Below are positions 9,922-22,372 of a DNA stretch of 64,000 bases, piece after piece. The DNA lies in contig NC_057762.1 in assembly GCF_010389155.1 (NCBI RefSeq), forward strand, positions 27,898,055 to 27,962,054. The letters are read 5' to 3'. Made by a program: the position numbers and the translations under genes. This DNA comes from Erigeron canadensis. Taxonomy: Eukaryota; Streptophyta; Magnoliopsida; Asterales; Asteraceae. The stretch's first letter is position 1, and every line of letters starts with the position of its first letter. Below the pieces are notes generated by a model. It had not been told where the DNA came from and made no database searches. It worked only from the letters and a program-made list of their open reading frames with translations.

Positions 9922-10695
9922 ATAAATATTTACAAACTTATTTGTTAGATGTATACCAATTAAAAAATATTTTTGTTCCCGTTCATGTTTCTCTTTCCCA
10001 GTTTCCCTGTTTTATTGATGACACATAAATTTGTTATTTTTGATTGTAATTAATTTGTCTAACATCTCTCATTTATATTTTGTTTTATGGATAAAAATAT
10101 AATCTAAGAGTAACTCTAACGATAATTAATGTAAAGTAAACTTATTTCATAAAAATCGTATATAAACTTTGTAATTTTATAACCTAACCTTTTTTAAGAG
10201 GAAACTTGTTTAAACTTTGTTTATTAAAAAAATCAATAAAGGAAAATGAAATATCATTAACCAGCATTTTTGAGGTGAACGCACCAAAATTGTGAGTGTA
10301 ACTAAGTTATCCTTTATTTCTTTCAGAAAAAATTTAAAATGTAAGCATGTTTTGGCATGTCTTTAAAAAATTTACGCAGACTCCTGAGCTAGATTTAAAA
10401 ACCCACCTACAACCCGAGAACTCTCTTATGTGTTAGCACTTTATTCGACGCCATTCAAACATTGAAAAGGGACATGCTATAGAAACTTCATTTTACTAGG
10501 TACACTCTATAGCATTAATTTTCAGTCAATTTTTTAGTTCATCTATATTCCTAATGAAATATTTAAATAAATTTTATATCAAGTATTAACATTAAACATA
10601 TCAAATTAATTATATTCAAACATTGCATTTAATGCATCAAATAAGGTAAATTCTTATTTAAACACTAAGTTTAATTTATTATTAAAAAAATAAAA

Positions 10696-10761
<66 letters not shown>

Positions 10762-12581
10762 GTTTGAACTTCTTGTTTTACTTTATAAAATAATTATCGT
10801 AGATATTCACGTCACTTATAGATAAATTGGGTACAAACAACGGCTCACTCTCTTGGTTATGTCATTGTTACAAAAGATCTAAAGCAAATACAAGCAATTT
10901 TATATACAAAGTTGCACTTAAATGTGATCTTGATAGTAAACACAAAGCTAAGGGAGCGACAAGCATAACTTGTCTCTCAAAAAAATGTGTATAAACAACA
11001 TGTAGATTTATAAGATCAACTTTGTCAACATGAAAGAATTTTTGTTGATATAAGTGATTAGATATTCTAATGTCATTATATTTGCAATTGTTTTTGAAAT
11101 ATTTCTCTTTTATTTTTGTTATTTTTGGACTTTTTATAAAAAACATAAGTTTTTTTTTATTAATAATATCACTAACACAACTATATATAAATTATTTAAA
11201 AAATTTAGTTAAGATTAAATATATTTCTTTTTTGAGATAAAATAAAATAAAAAGAATATATAAATTATGTAATGATTAAGAAAGAGAAAAAAAATAATAA
11301 ATGTTATAATTGAAAGTTAATGATTATGATGAATAAAAAGATATTTAATAAGGTACTTAATTAAAATAATGATTGTATAGGCGTGTAATTACTATATTGG
11401 GGGTATATTTAGACACTCTCATTGAAAAAAGTCACTAAAAAACACATTTATATTTGTTCGGTGGAAGCGTGGAACAAATTTAAGATACGCATGCAGAAGA
11501 GTTCATGGGTCCTTAGGTCATAGCCACCCACGACACCATCCTTCCTCTTCCTCACTGTCACATCAGTTTTTCTCTCTCCTAAATCACCTCTTCATCACTC
11601 ACTACCAACCTCACCTCTTCCTCACCTCTTTCTCAACTCTTCCTCAACTTTTATTTTATTCTTATTTTATATTTAACAAAATTATATAATTTAAAAAAGA
11701 AATCAACTTTTATATTATTATTAGTTTGTTTTTATCAAGTACTATGTTTTTTTAATTTTGTGTTGTCTTTGTTATTGTAATGTGTTTTGATAATAAAATG
11801 TGTTTGATTATTAAAAAAATACAAATTCTCTTCTTCAGATACATAAATATATACTACACATATACATATATAATATCTACAAAACAAATAAAATACAAAA
11901 AAATGGCCCACACCCGCTCCTCTCTCTCTCGTCATCCCCATTCCACCCAACGAACCACCTTCATCAAAGAGCCCCACGAACACCTTGCTGCCAACCCTTT
12001 CCTCGTCGACACGGGTGACGAAGTGGCCAACAACAGGCCGTTGGTCCCGGCCTTAATAGGTTTTCAGATGCAACTCAAGACAAAACAATTTTGGTAAACT
12101 ATATATGCAAAGTCAATATACGGGTCATGCATATATACTAAGGGTGGGGGAGTACCTTACAACTCATCATCACTTTTTCCCACCTTTTCTACTTCTCTCT
12201 ACTTTTTCCCCATCATCACGGAATATCTTACCACCCTTCCCTACTCTATACGCACCCAAATAAAAACAAAAGAAACAACAATAAAAAAGTGACCGGTGAT
12301 GAACCCGGACACCAACCTCCTCAATTCCCTCACCACCCATCAAGTATCTATAGGGCGGAATGATTCAATCTGATGACCAACCGTTACCAGCTTGGTCCCC
12401 GGAGTACACCGTTCACCCCAATACATATTTATAAGTAATCTGTACATCATCAGTTTTTAATATTTATATGTTTTATCTTCAAACAACATATAACAAAACT
12501 AAGGTCTAATAGATGAAATCATAATAAGAGAATCTTTAGGCTATTTAGTTAAAAGGATTAATCATTTCCCTTTCTCATATA
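9922..12581. other. Intergenic, no gene seen
   Basis: AT-rich, with a 66-bp ATT microsatellite. CT-rich stretches at 11,520-11,650 and 11,900-12,060 give short ORFs with no family features. I see no tRNA, rRNA or conserved domain. Confidence 0.55.
10696..10761 (+). repeat. (ATT)22 microsatellite
   Basis: 22 uninterrupted ATT units. It is likely polymorphic by slippage. Confidence 0.95.
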
Positions 12582-13062
12582 CGAGAGTAAGTACCCGTGC
12601 GTTGCGGAAGTGAAATGGTGGGGGTGATAGCTAGGTCATAGAGTGTGATATGTCATAAAGTGTAATAGGTCATAGGAGTTGATATGTCATAGAGTATGAT
12701 AGTCAAATGTCTTAGCCGTACGGGCTCCGTCCTCGGATTTAAAAATTCATCGAAAGTATATCGAATGACATCTCTAATGAAAGAACATGAAACTTTAAGA
12801 ACACCCATATAATTTTTATGATTTATTGATGTACGGTTTTTGAGATAAAAGATTTTGAATGAATTGGAGGAATAAATGATTTATGGATGAGAGAAAAAAA
12901 AAATGATTGGTTGAAATTTGATGAGAGATAAAAGGTATTATGGTTATTTTAGGTAAATATAGAATAGATAGCAGAAGCATTTTGAGGAAGTACTTAAAAA
13001 TCAATATTAAAAATTTAAGTTCAATGTTGAAAATCTAGAGGCTTTTTACTTTATAATATAGA
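12582..13062 (-). mobile_element. Non-autonomous Helitron, about 481 bp
   Basis: On the minus strand it begins TCTATATTATAAAG after an A (at 13063) and ends CCGCAACGCACGGGTACTTA then CTCG next to a T (12582/12581). This fits TC start, CTRR-like end and A|T insertion. It has no coding capacity. Confidence 0.55.
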
Positions 13063-14749
13063 TATAAATATAAATACATACATTTACATAAACGCAAGTC
13101 TCCTATTTGTGAATGAAACCCCATTCGTTCAGCTTCAATAAACTATCTTTAATGTGACGGTGCTAATTCCAAATGCAATTTAATGCTTGAGTAAATAAAT
13201 GATGACAATATATACTAAGAGAAATTGTCTTCAACTACATAAAATAGGTTCGTTCAAGTAGAAATAAACATGAATATGTCCTTTTATAAGAAGTAAACTT
13301 GAATATGGAGTTCATAGTCAAATAGTTTGTTGTCCCCTGCTCGATAGCAACAAACGCCTAACCGCACATGGCTTGGATTTCTTCTTTGTTGACCATATGT
13401 GGACATGTCTTTGCGTTATACGGTTGCCTGAAACACATGACATGACTAATGGGCATATACGAAACCATATATCCACATTTCTTTTTATTTTTATTTTTAA
13501 CAACAGATGATATTAAATAACTCTAGATATAAACCATCTGGTTGAAAATTAAGATTTAACCCAAAACCAATAAATATTTACAAAATGAGGAGAGGGTTTC
13601 GGCATTTCTATTGTCCAAACAAGCATCTTCTAAGTTGATTTGTGTCACCAATGGCTGACTAATAGACAGTTTAAAGTCACTTAATTTGTATAACACAACA
13701 TTAATTCTTGCCCCACAGTACGTGACTGCATAACAAACTGCATAACAAACATACATACGCTTATGCATCATATGCGAAACATTATTGTGCCATTATAATT
13801 TATATCATTCAATTTGTCTTTTCTTTCCTTTTTAAACATGAAGAGTATATTATATATATTGGCATCTTATGATATTGAAAATTGGTTTTAAAAAATTATC
13901 AGGGAATATCAAACAGTCACCTCTCATTGTAGCTTAACCCAAACTATAACAAAGATGAATATTTTTAGGAGCACTTTTATTAGTTTTTCAATTAATGGTA
14001 AAGTAAATCCATTGAAAAATATGAAGAATATTAAGCATACACCTCTCATTAACATGATGCTTTATTTTACAAAGCTAGATTCATATTGGTTATCGTACTA
14101 TCATTACATATTTGCCGATTTCGCCATTAAACCTTGTGGCAAATTGAATTTCTTTTCATAGTTTTAGAGCCACTTTTCACGGGGATTTTTAATTTAGTTT
14201 TCCAGTAATGTATTTTTGCCATTTATCCAGTAGTTTTGAGTAGCTTGTTTTTCAATAGTTTTCTGCATTTATAACAAAGTTTGAAAAGTTCTTTTTATAA
14301 AAACATGTTTCGAGATTATCAACCGAAAGTATACAAATTTCAATTTTTAATGATCTGAAGCTATATCAAGCAAATTATCAGCGTTCAAACAAATCGAGAA
14401 ATTACTAGAATTTGTTTCTCATTGTCGCTAACATTTAAATACACTATTAAGAAAAGTATATGAACTTTATCATTATAAAGTGCGTTTATGTTATTAAGAA
14501 ACAAAAAGTACTTTTTTAAAATAAAAGGTTCATTTGTTTATGTGAAAAGTGATAATAAATATAGATTTTGTTTGTCAATTATGTTAGTTTAAATAATAGC
14601 GATATCTAGGTCCCCATGCACAGATAGAGTCCGATCCTTGTTAATCTCATATTCCCATTCAACGGGCCTTTGTGCCTGGTTTAGACGTATTTTGATTTAA
14701 GTGAACTTCCACCCTTAGATTTTGAGAGACATTTGTTATTTGGTAATTA
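13063..14749. other. Intergenic, no gene seen
   Basis: AT-rich. Short ORFs at 13,318-13,771 and 13,955-14,161 have no recognisable content. Confidence 0.55.
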
Positions 14750-15066
14750 CTACACTTATGCCCGCACAATGTTGCGACGATAGAGGTAATGGTGGTGGTG
14801 ACGGTGGTGGGAACGGCAGTGGCCAGTGGGGACGGTGATGGGGCGATGATGGTGGTGAATTTAAAAGTAATATTTGATGTTAAAAGTGATATTGTAGTTA
14901 TTTTAAGTGTCAGAGGATCTATACTGTAAATTATCTCATTAAGGGTATTATAGGTATGTAGATGAGGATGTTTAAATTAGTGAATAAAGGAGAAGAATAT
15001 TTTTGGTTTTTCAAAGATAAAAAGTTTAAGCAAAAAAAAATGTTTCGTTTTATTAGATAGTATAGA
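14750..15066 (-). mobile_element. Non-autonomous Helitron, 3' end degraded
   Basis: The minus strand starts TCTATACTATCTAATAAAACG at 15066 after an A, as in related copies. The other end retains the family's CGTCGCAACATTGTGCGGGC-like block near 14,760, but a clean CTRR end is not visible. Confidence 0.4.
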
Positions 15067-15070
15067 TATA

Positions 15071-15415
15071 GGGTCAATCAAATAAGAACACTTTAAAATG
15101 AGAACACGGTGTCAAACAATTAAAAACTTCATATTAATGTATTAAAAGTCCATAAACAAACATAGTGTATAACTAATTATCATCTTTAAGTGTTTAACAA
15201 CACAGAGAAAATCATCTCTTTTGTTTTGTGCATCCATATTGGATGCATATTCATCAAAATGGATGCACAAAACAAAAAGAACATGATTTTTTTTATTTTG
15301 ACGGATCAATATATTGTTAAACACTTAAATAATGATGATTAATTATACACTATGTTAGTTTTTATGGACTTTTAATGCATCAAAATGATGTTTTTAAGTG
15401 TTCTTACCGTGTTCT
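15071..15415. mobile_element. Hairpin MITE with arms of about 150 bp
   Basis: The left arm (AAGAACACTTTAAAATGAGAACACGG to TAAGTGTTTAACAACACA) is inversely repeated by the right arm (TAAACACTTAAATAATGATG to AAGTGTTCTTACCGTGTTC). The centre near 15,240-15,275 contains GGATGCAT and TGCACAAAAC in inverse orientation. There is no ORF of note. A half-copy of the same family lies at 22,627-22,755. Confidence 0.7.
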
Positions 15416-15913
15416 TATTTTAATGGTGTTTTCACTGGAGTTTTAGTATATACATAGGAAAATTGTCATGAATTTAGAAGAACCATTAGAACTTTAAATT
15501 ATAACTTAATGTTAATATGTGAATGATTATATATATATATAGTTGGGTATTGTAAAATAAGTATTAAAGTAAAATAAATAGGACAAGATATCTTGACCCT
15601 TAGATAATGGATAATGGTTAAGTTGATGTACGAATATTCACGAAGCAATTGATGCACGATGATTTTTATAATGCATGGTAATTTTCAGTGAAGAAAAAAA
15701 TTTATTGTTTTATTTGTTTTACTTTAATACTTATTTTAGTTTACCTTAGTAAAATTATATTGTTAAACCAAGTGTGAACTAATTAGTAAAGTGTATTATT
15801 AGTAAAATTATATGAAGTTTAATATTTGTTTCTTTAATAAAATAGAGAAAAGGATTACAAAATATAATACTAGTAATAACTAAAAATGTTTTTTCTTTTA
15901 AGGTAAATATATA

Positions 15914-16307
15914 TCTATATTATCTATATAAACAAAATACCCCCTTCAAAATTTAACATTCTACGTGTTAAAATTTCTAATTTACCCTTTTAATATATAC
16001 TCATATCAATCTAAACTTTATTACTAAAACTCCAAAAATACTGTTAAAAGAAAAACCTTATGCGTGTCCATTCTCTTCTCTAAAGTTGCTCATATAGTAT
16101 ACCCAAAAAACACACATTCGGTCATGCGTTACTGAATAATCAATCAACATAAAAAACGTTCACTTAAAAACAACAATGGCGGTTTGCACTTTCAGCCGGA
16201 CTAAGAAACACTTGAGTTGAATCATACATTCATATAATAACACGGTACCGCTACTTAACCAACGTTTTTTTCCTATGTCCTGCCGCATCTCGCAGGTACA
16301 AGACTAG
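15914..16307 (+). mobile_element. Non-autonomous Helitron with 3' hairpin, 394 bp
   Basis: It begins TCTATATTATC right after an A (15913) and ends CTAG before a T (16308). A hairpin, CCTGC-CGCATCTC-GCAGG (16279-16296), lies 11 bp before the 3' end. TC start, stem-loop, CTAG end and A|T insertion together form the textbook Helitron signature. It has no coding capacity, so it needs a helper element. Confidence 0.75.
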
Positions 16308-16757
16308 TTCTTATAAACGGTCATCTAACATTTTATATCTCGAACTCCATTTGGGTAATCTGATGGTTAAAGGCTACGCTCATCTAACACGGATGGAGCC
16401 AAAGTCTACTAATCTCAGGATTCGCAAAAACACACAAAACAACATGCTTCATCTGAAAATCCTCAAACCATTATAAGACTTATACGTCAATCCTTCTGTT
16501 GAAACTTGAAAGATTTGAATTTTGAAATGAATACTCCGTATTATATTGTTATTGATTTATTGTTAATTAATTTACAAAGTAAAACATGAAACACCAGAAA
16601 AGGTTAAACTTTAGGTGGCTAGTCTACGTTACCATATTAATCTTGAAATTACTGTGGGTCCACCTTAGGAGTATAGGACGGTTGTTCGATGCCGCATCCG
16701 CGAACGTCGCATGCTAGAATAAAATTTCAACATGTTTAATATAAAATCTATTGACAA

Positions 16758-17013
16758 CGAGCATGGTACCCGCACACAGTAGCGACGATGACATTAGTTG
16801 CTATGTGGTGGCGTCAGAGTTAAGTGGTGTTGGTAATTGATACAAAGATATTTGATTTTTAAGGATAATGAATATCTTTTAAAAGATTATGGAATGGTTG
16901 TGTAAGTTAGTTAATTAAGGGTAAACTGGTAATTTCGCATGTTCCAAAATTGTAAACTTTTTAACATAGAAGTATAATTTTTATATAGTAGTATAGAAGT
17001 ATATAGGTATAGA
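16758..17013 (-). mobile_element. Non-autonomous Helitron, 256 bp
   Basis: On the minus strand it starts TCTATACC at 17013 after an A and ends in GCGGGTACCATG then CTCG beside a T at 16757. It shares the terminal block of the other family members. Confidence 0.5.
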
Positions 17014-18062
17014 TGAGTTCTTTTTCCTAATGATTTAAAGGGAGATAAAAGATTTTTATTTTTCTTAAAAAATCTTAATAAACTTATTGTTAAAAGTAAA
17101 CCAAATATTTTTAATATATCAACCGCTTGTTATTATTTTAATAGTGAGATTGAAATTAAAACTTGTTAATTCATTACGAGGTTTTCCATTATTCTCATAT
17201 TGAGCAAAAAAGGAAAAGAACTTTTGAAAAATGTTAAACTCAACTTTATGACTGTGTTTAACGTGTATAAAAAAATTGTATAATTCATATCAAAAACTTA
17301 TATTTTAATTTTATGGTAAATATACAATTATTTAATGCACCTTAACTATAACCTAAAAAAATGTGTTTAGCAAAACTCAAAACCTTTTTAGGCGATGTCT
17401 TTTATTGGATTAAATGGTTGAGTTCAAAACTTCAAATAAATATAAATAATTATATACTTATATGTATTGAGAATGTTATAACACATTTGTTTTTTTTTTT
17501 ATTGAGTTAAATGTGTTACGTTGTAACCCTGAAAAAACATAATATCTAATAATGTATAATTACAAGGATTTATTAAACCTTTTATATTAACTTTTGTTGT
17601 TTAGTTTCATGTATAATATAGAGATAAAATAACATTCAAATATATTTGAGTGTTAATCATCAAATAAATGTGCAAATTTAAGAGTTATTTGAGATCATAA
17701 ACTTCACATTAAGTGGTACAATTAAGTGTTTATCTTTAATAAATGTGCAAAATTGAGAATTACATTGAAATCATAAAGTTCATATAAATAATTCAAACTC
17801 CCATAACAGAATAACTCGTTTTCTCTTATCTTAAAATTTCATATCTAGGCAGATAGACGAAATCGCTACATCGTACTAGAAATATAACACTAGATAGATA
17901 CCCGTATAATGAAGAGTCAAAGGTAAAGTGGCGGTGGCGGTTGATTCTGATAGTGACATGATCAGCGTTCATTTTGTGATAATTTCCCCATCATTAGGTC
18001 GCATTTTAATGTCTAAATGAGTTAATATCTGTGAATTGTTGATACTTAATGGATTCTATACA
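17014..18062. other. Intergenic, no gene seen
   Basis: AT-rich with short A/T runs. Nothing is recognisable on either strand. Confidence 0.55.
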
Positions 18063-19250
18063 AAGGTGAACTGTTTGCATCATTACTGAAGGCCCAAGCG
18101 CCGCTGGAGGCCCAACCCTAGCGCTACTGGGCGGACCAGGTCCAGCGCCGACTTATTGCCTTTAAATAGAACAATAAGCCCTTAAATCCTAAGAGAGAGA
18201 GAAAGAGAGCAGATTTCAGCCACCAAGTCAACACCCAAGAACCCTAAGTCGAGTTTTTCAAATTTACAGAAGGATTTGGAGTTTCTAACACCTCTTGATC
18301 TTCATCTTCAACCTATATATATTATCTTTCTTTACTTTCTAGTTAGTAAACAATGTCTTTCATCTTTTTAGACTTTGTTATTCTTTTAATAATGTCTGGC
18401 TAATAGGTTGAATACTTGTTTGGATTGATGTGCTCATATAGACTTTTATTTATCTTATTTTATCTGTTAGATCTGTTGGATTGTGATTACTATTTGCCGT
18501 AAATCCATGGTTAATGCGTTATTCATATTATTATTGGTTCTATATCTGAATGTATTAGTTTAATTCTGATGATCAGTCATAAACTTAGGATGAAAACTAA
18601 TCGGTCTTTAATTAGTTGTAAAAGGTGATTCAGTTCTAACGGACGAATATAGAACCATAGTAATTAGAACAAGTTGAACATGAAGCTTAACAATGTCAGA
18701 CCCAATATAGTGACATGGAAACGTGCATTATGGTCACCAGAGAAAATTATTATCTGGTCATGGCTTAAGAGCCATGTATAGCTAAAGATGAATCAATAAC
18801 ACAAACTTAGGTAATAAAGCTTAAACAATGTATCTAACAAGAATCTGTTTAAAGAGTAGTGTGAGTCTAGCCACAACACTACCTACATAAGTGAAGTGAA
18901 TCTAGGGAGAATCTGAACCGTGAATAAGTTTTCCAACAAACTAGCAATTAATAGGATAATAATTTTCATATGCATGTGATCGGAAATACCAAACAAGTAT
19001 CTGTTTTTTAATTACTATTTATGCTTTTCAATTTTAGTTATTAGGCTAAAAGAGGTTTCTCGCTAGACGACGCGGTTGCGACCTTCTATTTACTTTTATT
19101 TGTTTTCGGTAGTTTAAATAAGAAATCGTGACAACCCACAACCATTAGAATTACACATTTTATTAGACTAGGTAATGCAAGCGTCTATGCGAATGGTCCT
19201 CTGCTACTCACTTATTATACTACACTTGACCGGGTTCTCTACGCGTAATT
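18063..19250 (+). repeat. Possible LTR-retrotransposon remnant (low confidence)
   Basis: Unlike its AT-rich surroundings, this stretch has a GC-rich head (AAGCGCCGCTGG, TAGCGCTACTGGG, CAGCGCCG), a TATA-like TTTAAATAG at about 18,161, and an A/G-rich leader with GAGAGAGAGAAAGAGAG. It then runs non-coding to a boundary rich in ACGCGGTTGCGACC and CGGGTTCTCTACGCG. This resembles the U3-R-U5 plan of a plant LTR, but no paired LTR, polyprotein or primer-binding site is visible. It might instead be a dead promoter with a first exon. Confidence 0.3.
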
Positions 19251-19345
19251 ATGTGTTTAGTTTTAGGTATTTACTTGTATAACATTTTTATAAATTTAAA
19301 ACCAATGATATTTTTTTATATTAAAAATCATTTTTTGTTTTTCTT

Positions 19346-19363
19346 GGGGGGGGGGGGGGGGGG
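19346..19363 (+). repeat. Poly-G run (G18)
   Basis: 18 consecutive G in an otherwise AT-rich stretch. It is prone to slippage and to sequencing-length error. Confidence 0.9.
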
Positions 19364-20020
19364 TGGAGTGTCTATAATTGATATAAAAGAACATAGATAT
19401 GTATTTTTAAAAGAGACATTGGTCGTTTCGTATATCTAAATTTTACAACTTTCAAAATTGAATAATTTTTAAGAAGTAAATATTGATGAATGAAATATTT
19501 GAATCAGGAAAGATAGTTGATCATTTTTAGTTGTCAATGACCACTCATTTAATTTCCTTAAAGCTTATAATAAGCACACTCACGTTGTTTTTAACGTTGA
19601 ATATTAAGTTTTAATTTTATAAAATAAAAAAAGAATGAGAGAAATACTTATGTTTTTTTATTTTTGAGTTTTTTTATTAAAAGAAAGGAAAGTAATGGAA
19701 AGAAAAAGTAAAGAGTTTTGGACCTAAAAACTTTCTCTTCATATTTGGTAAGATTTGGTAGGATAAGTTGTAAATTTATCAATATACCCTTCAAAACTTT
19801 ATATGAATTATAATAACTATGAGGCTATAAATGTAAAATTACATATTTTTATCATTCTCTTTTAACTCAATAATGCATTTAAATCCTTTTATTCCCTTTC
19901 TTTTCTTTTAAATGATAAAACTCAAGAATGCATTTTATAAATATATTTTTTTATCCTTTCTTCTCCTATCCAATCTTCTCCTTTCTTTTCTTTTAAAAAA
20001 AACTCGAGAATACAGTGTTA

Positions 20021-20221
20021 GGGAAAATGATCCGTACTGGCTTACTGCGGACTTTACCTAAGCTTAGGTACTGTCACTTTAAAAAAAGTTACAAATTAAA
20101 CCTTTGAATTTGATAAACATACATAGTCCCTCCTGAATTTACATAACCTCCTCCTGAATTTTACATAATCCCTCACTGCTTTACCTAAGATAAGTACTGC
20201 ATGTTTTACATAACCTTTTCC
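20021..20221 (+). mobile_element. MITE, copy 1 of a two-copy family
   Basis: It starts GGGAAAATGATCCGTAC and ends ACATAACCTTTTCC. The internal blocks GGACTTTACCTAAGCTTAGG, AAAGTTACAAATTAAACCTT and CCTAAGATAAGTACTGCATG recur inverted at 40,826-41,020. The copy-2 target duplication supports a Mutator-type MITE. I found no clean duplication around this copy. Confidence 0.6.
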
Positions 20222-20585
20222 ATTTTCTTATGCATAACTATAACAATGACTAGTAATTAATTCATACTCATTAATATTTATTTAACAATATTAGTATTAG
20301 TATAGCGTAATATAAGATCCATTTCCAACCAATCAAGGTTTTTGGGATCTCTGTCAAACAGTTTTGTAGAGTCGCTAGATTTATAAGAAAATTTATTTTA
20401 CGTAACTAAGAGGTTTATGGGATTCATTTAAAAAAACATAACATCCATTTGTCATAATAATATTATAAATACAAACAATTTAATAAGAAAGACTTATGAA
20501 GCAAAAATGAAATTTCATTTACAAAGAAAGTATTCACAAGTAAAAAAAGGTAATATTTTCTAAGAGAATACTTTTATTTATCTCA

Positions 20586-21229
20586 GCTACGGGTAAACAA
20601 AAACCAAACCGGAAATCAAAAATAATCGAACCGAAAAATCCGAAAATCTAACAAAACCAATTAGTTTGGTTTAAATTTTTATAAAACTAAACGGATCGGT
20701 TCGGATTTCGGTTTCATATGCAAAAACCGATCGTTATTTTATCGAACCAAAAGTCTTGATTATAATATTTATCTATATATTCAATGACCTTAATGATTGA
20801 GCAAATGCTAGTATGCTACTGTTTAAACGAAAATAATTATAATTTTTTTTTCTTGTGACGTTGAAATGAGACTTGCAAAACGAAAAGGTTAGAACTGTAA
20901 AACTTAAATAAATATAAGGGTTAAGATTATAGAAACTATAAAAGCTTTCATCTTCTTCGTGACACTGAAATGTTCCAATCCTGCAATTCCATATTATCTT
21001 CATTGGAGTATACATATAAGCTTATTGTTTCTTCACTTAACAAGTACGTAAATGTATAAATGAGTTTCATATATCATAAAGCCAAACCTGAACGAACAAA
21101 AACCGAAAAAGCAAACTGTTGAAAAACCAAATCGATTAGTTTCAAAAATTGAAAAACCGAATTAGTCGATTTGAGTTTCGGTTTTAGGCCAAAGCCGACC
21201 GAAACCAACACAAGCCCTGCCCTAATCTC
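20586..21229. repeat. AACCGA-rich repeat blocks flanking a 300-bp spacer
   Basis: Two blocks (20,586-20,760 and 21,080-21,229) are dense in AACCGAA, AAACCGA and TCGGTTCGG motifs and partly complementary to one another. This pattern is typical of dispersed non-coding plant repeats. I cannot assign a class, and the spacer has no gene. Confidence 0.35.
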
Positions 21230-21643
21230 GGCATGCTTTGCAAACAAATACAAGTAAATGAATATACTTATATATGTAGTATTAGTGTATTACCAACTAA
21301 TCATGGATCGAGTGGTACACGTCATCATGTGAATTCATAGGTCCATAGCTAAAGGTTGCAAGCCACATAATCACATGTTTAAGTATTGTCAAATACATGT
21401 GGAGAAATTATATTTTTCGATCTATGTGTGATAATGACGAGTCAGCGGACATGAGTTCTATAAGGTGTGCGCTTTGGGTACCAAGACGGTACGTGAAACC
21501 AAAAGGCTCCCACTCATTTTATCATTTTTTTTTTAATATTTAGTACTATCTATATCTATATTTATATTAATAGTATTCCATAATTACTTCTATTCTCTTT
21601 TATTTTTTCAATCAAATTTTAAAAGTCTAACTATTTTTAATAT

Positions 21644-21943
21644 TCTTATATATACTATACTATATAAAGCATCGCCCCTCCTCCTTTTTCATTATACAAC
21701 TTTGAACTACCAAAAATATTTTTTTTCTTCATTTACTAAATTAATTTTTTTTAATTTATATACCTATAATACTTTTAATAAAATAAATACAATAGAGTTT
21801 CAACCTTTCAAATAACTACACTACCACCTTTAGTATCAAATACTTTAACATTTATCATCACTGCCGCCGGCCACCACCCGTCGTAGTCACCACACTGCCA
21901 CCACTACTACTATCGCCGTTGCATTACGCGGATATACATCTAG
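21644..21943 (+). mobile_element. Non-autonomous Helitron, about 300 bp
   Basis: The 5' region ACTATACTATATAAAGC and the 3' block CGTTGCATTACGCGGATATA ending CTAG before T (21,944) match the dispersed family. The exact 5' base is uncertain. Confidence 0.5.
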
Positions 21944-22372
21944 TTAATATAATATATATATATATATATAATGAAAGGTGTGAATCATTTGCACGCAACA
22001 GAGGATCTAGTTTGCATTGTTTTAATCGGGTTCGTGCTCTATCCTTAACCCTCAATACTTAGTAAGAGGAAAAACCCTAGATTCTCCTTATGTGTTCAAT
22101 CAACCTTACTTATCTAATTTAATTACAACTTTTTTTTTATAACTTATATGTTTACTTAAGTTTTATAATAGATCGATATAAGTATATATCATAGATAGGA
22201 AATTTTACTTTAAGGATTTTTCAACAAAAATTCAATGGGACATATGTCGTTTAAATGTTACGTGTCGATGAGAGAAAACCTTAATCTTGGTTTAAATTAT
22301 TGGTAGATAACAAAACAATGATCACAATATAGATCAAAATAGTTTACACAAATTTTTACTTTAGAGTTAATT

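Noticed and set aside
9545..9948. Overlapping ORFs rich in LLAATSPLI
   Set aside because: They are translations of the GC-rich MULE palindromes; the same peptide appears from both ends of the element and both strands.
11780..12097. 105-codon ORF with MAHTRSSLSRHPHSTQ
   Set aside because: Reads a CT-rich patch, no domain; opposite-strand ORF overlaps equally well.
14756..14850. GGTGGTGGTGA-rich patch as a minisatellite or coding glycine repeat
   Set aside because: Matches the CACC-rich inner end of the Helitron family seen at six other places.
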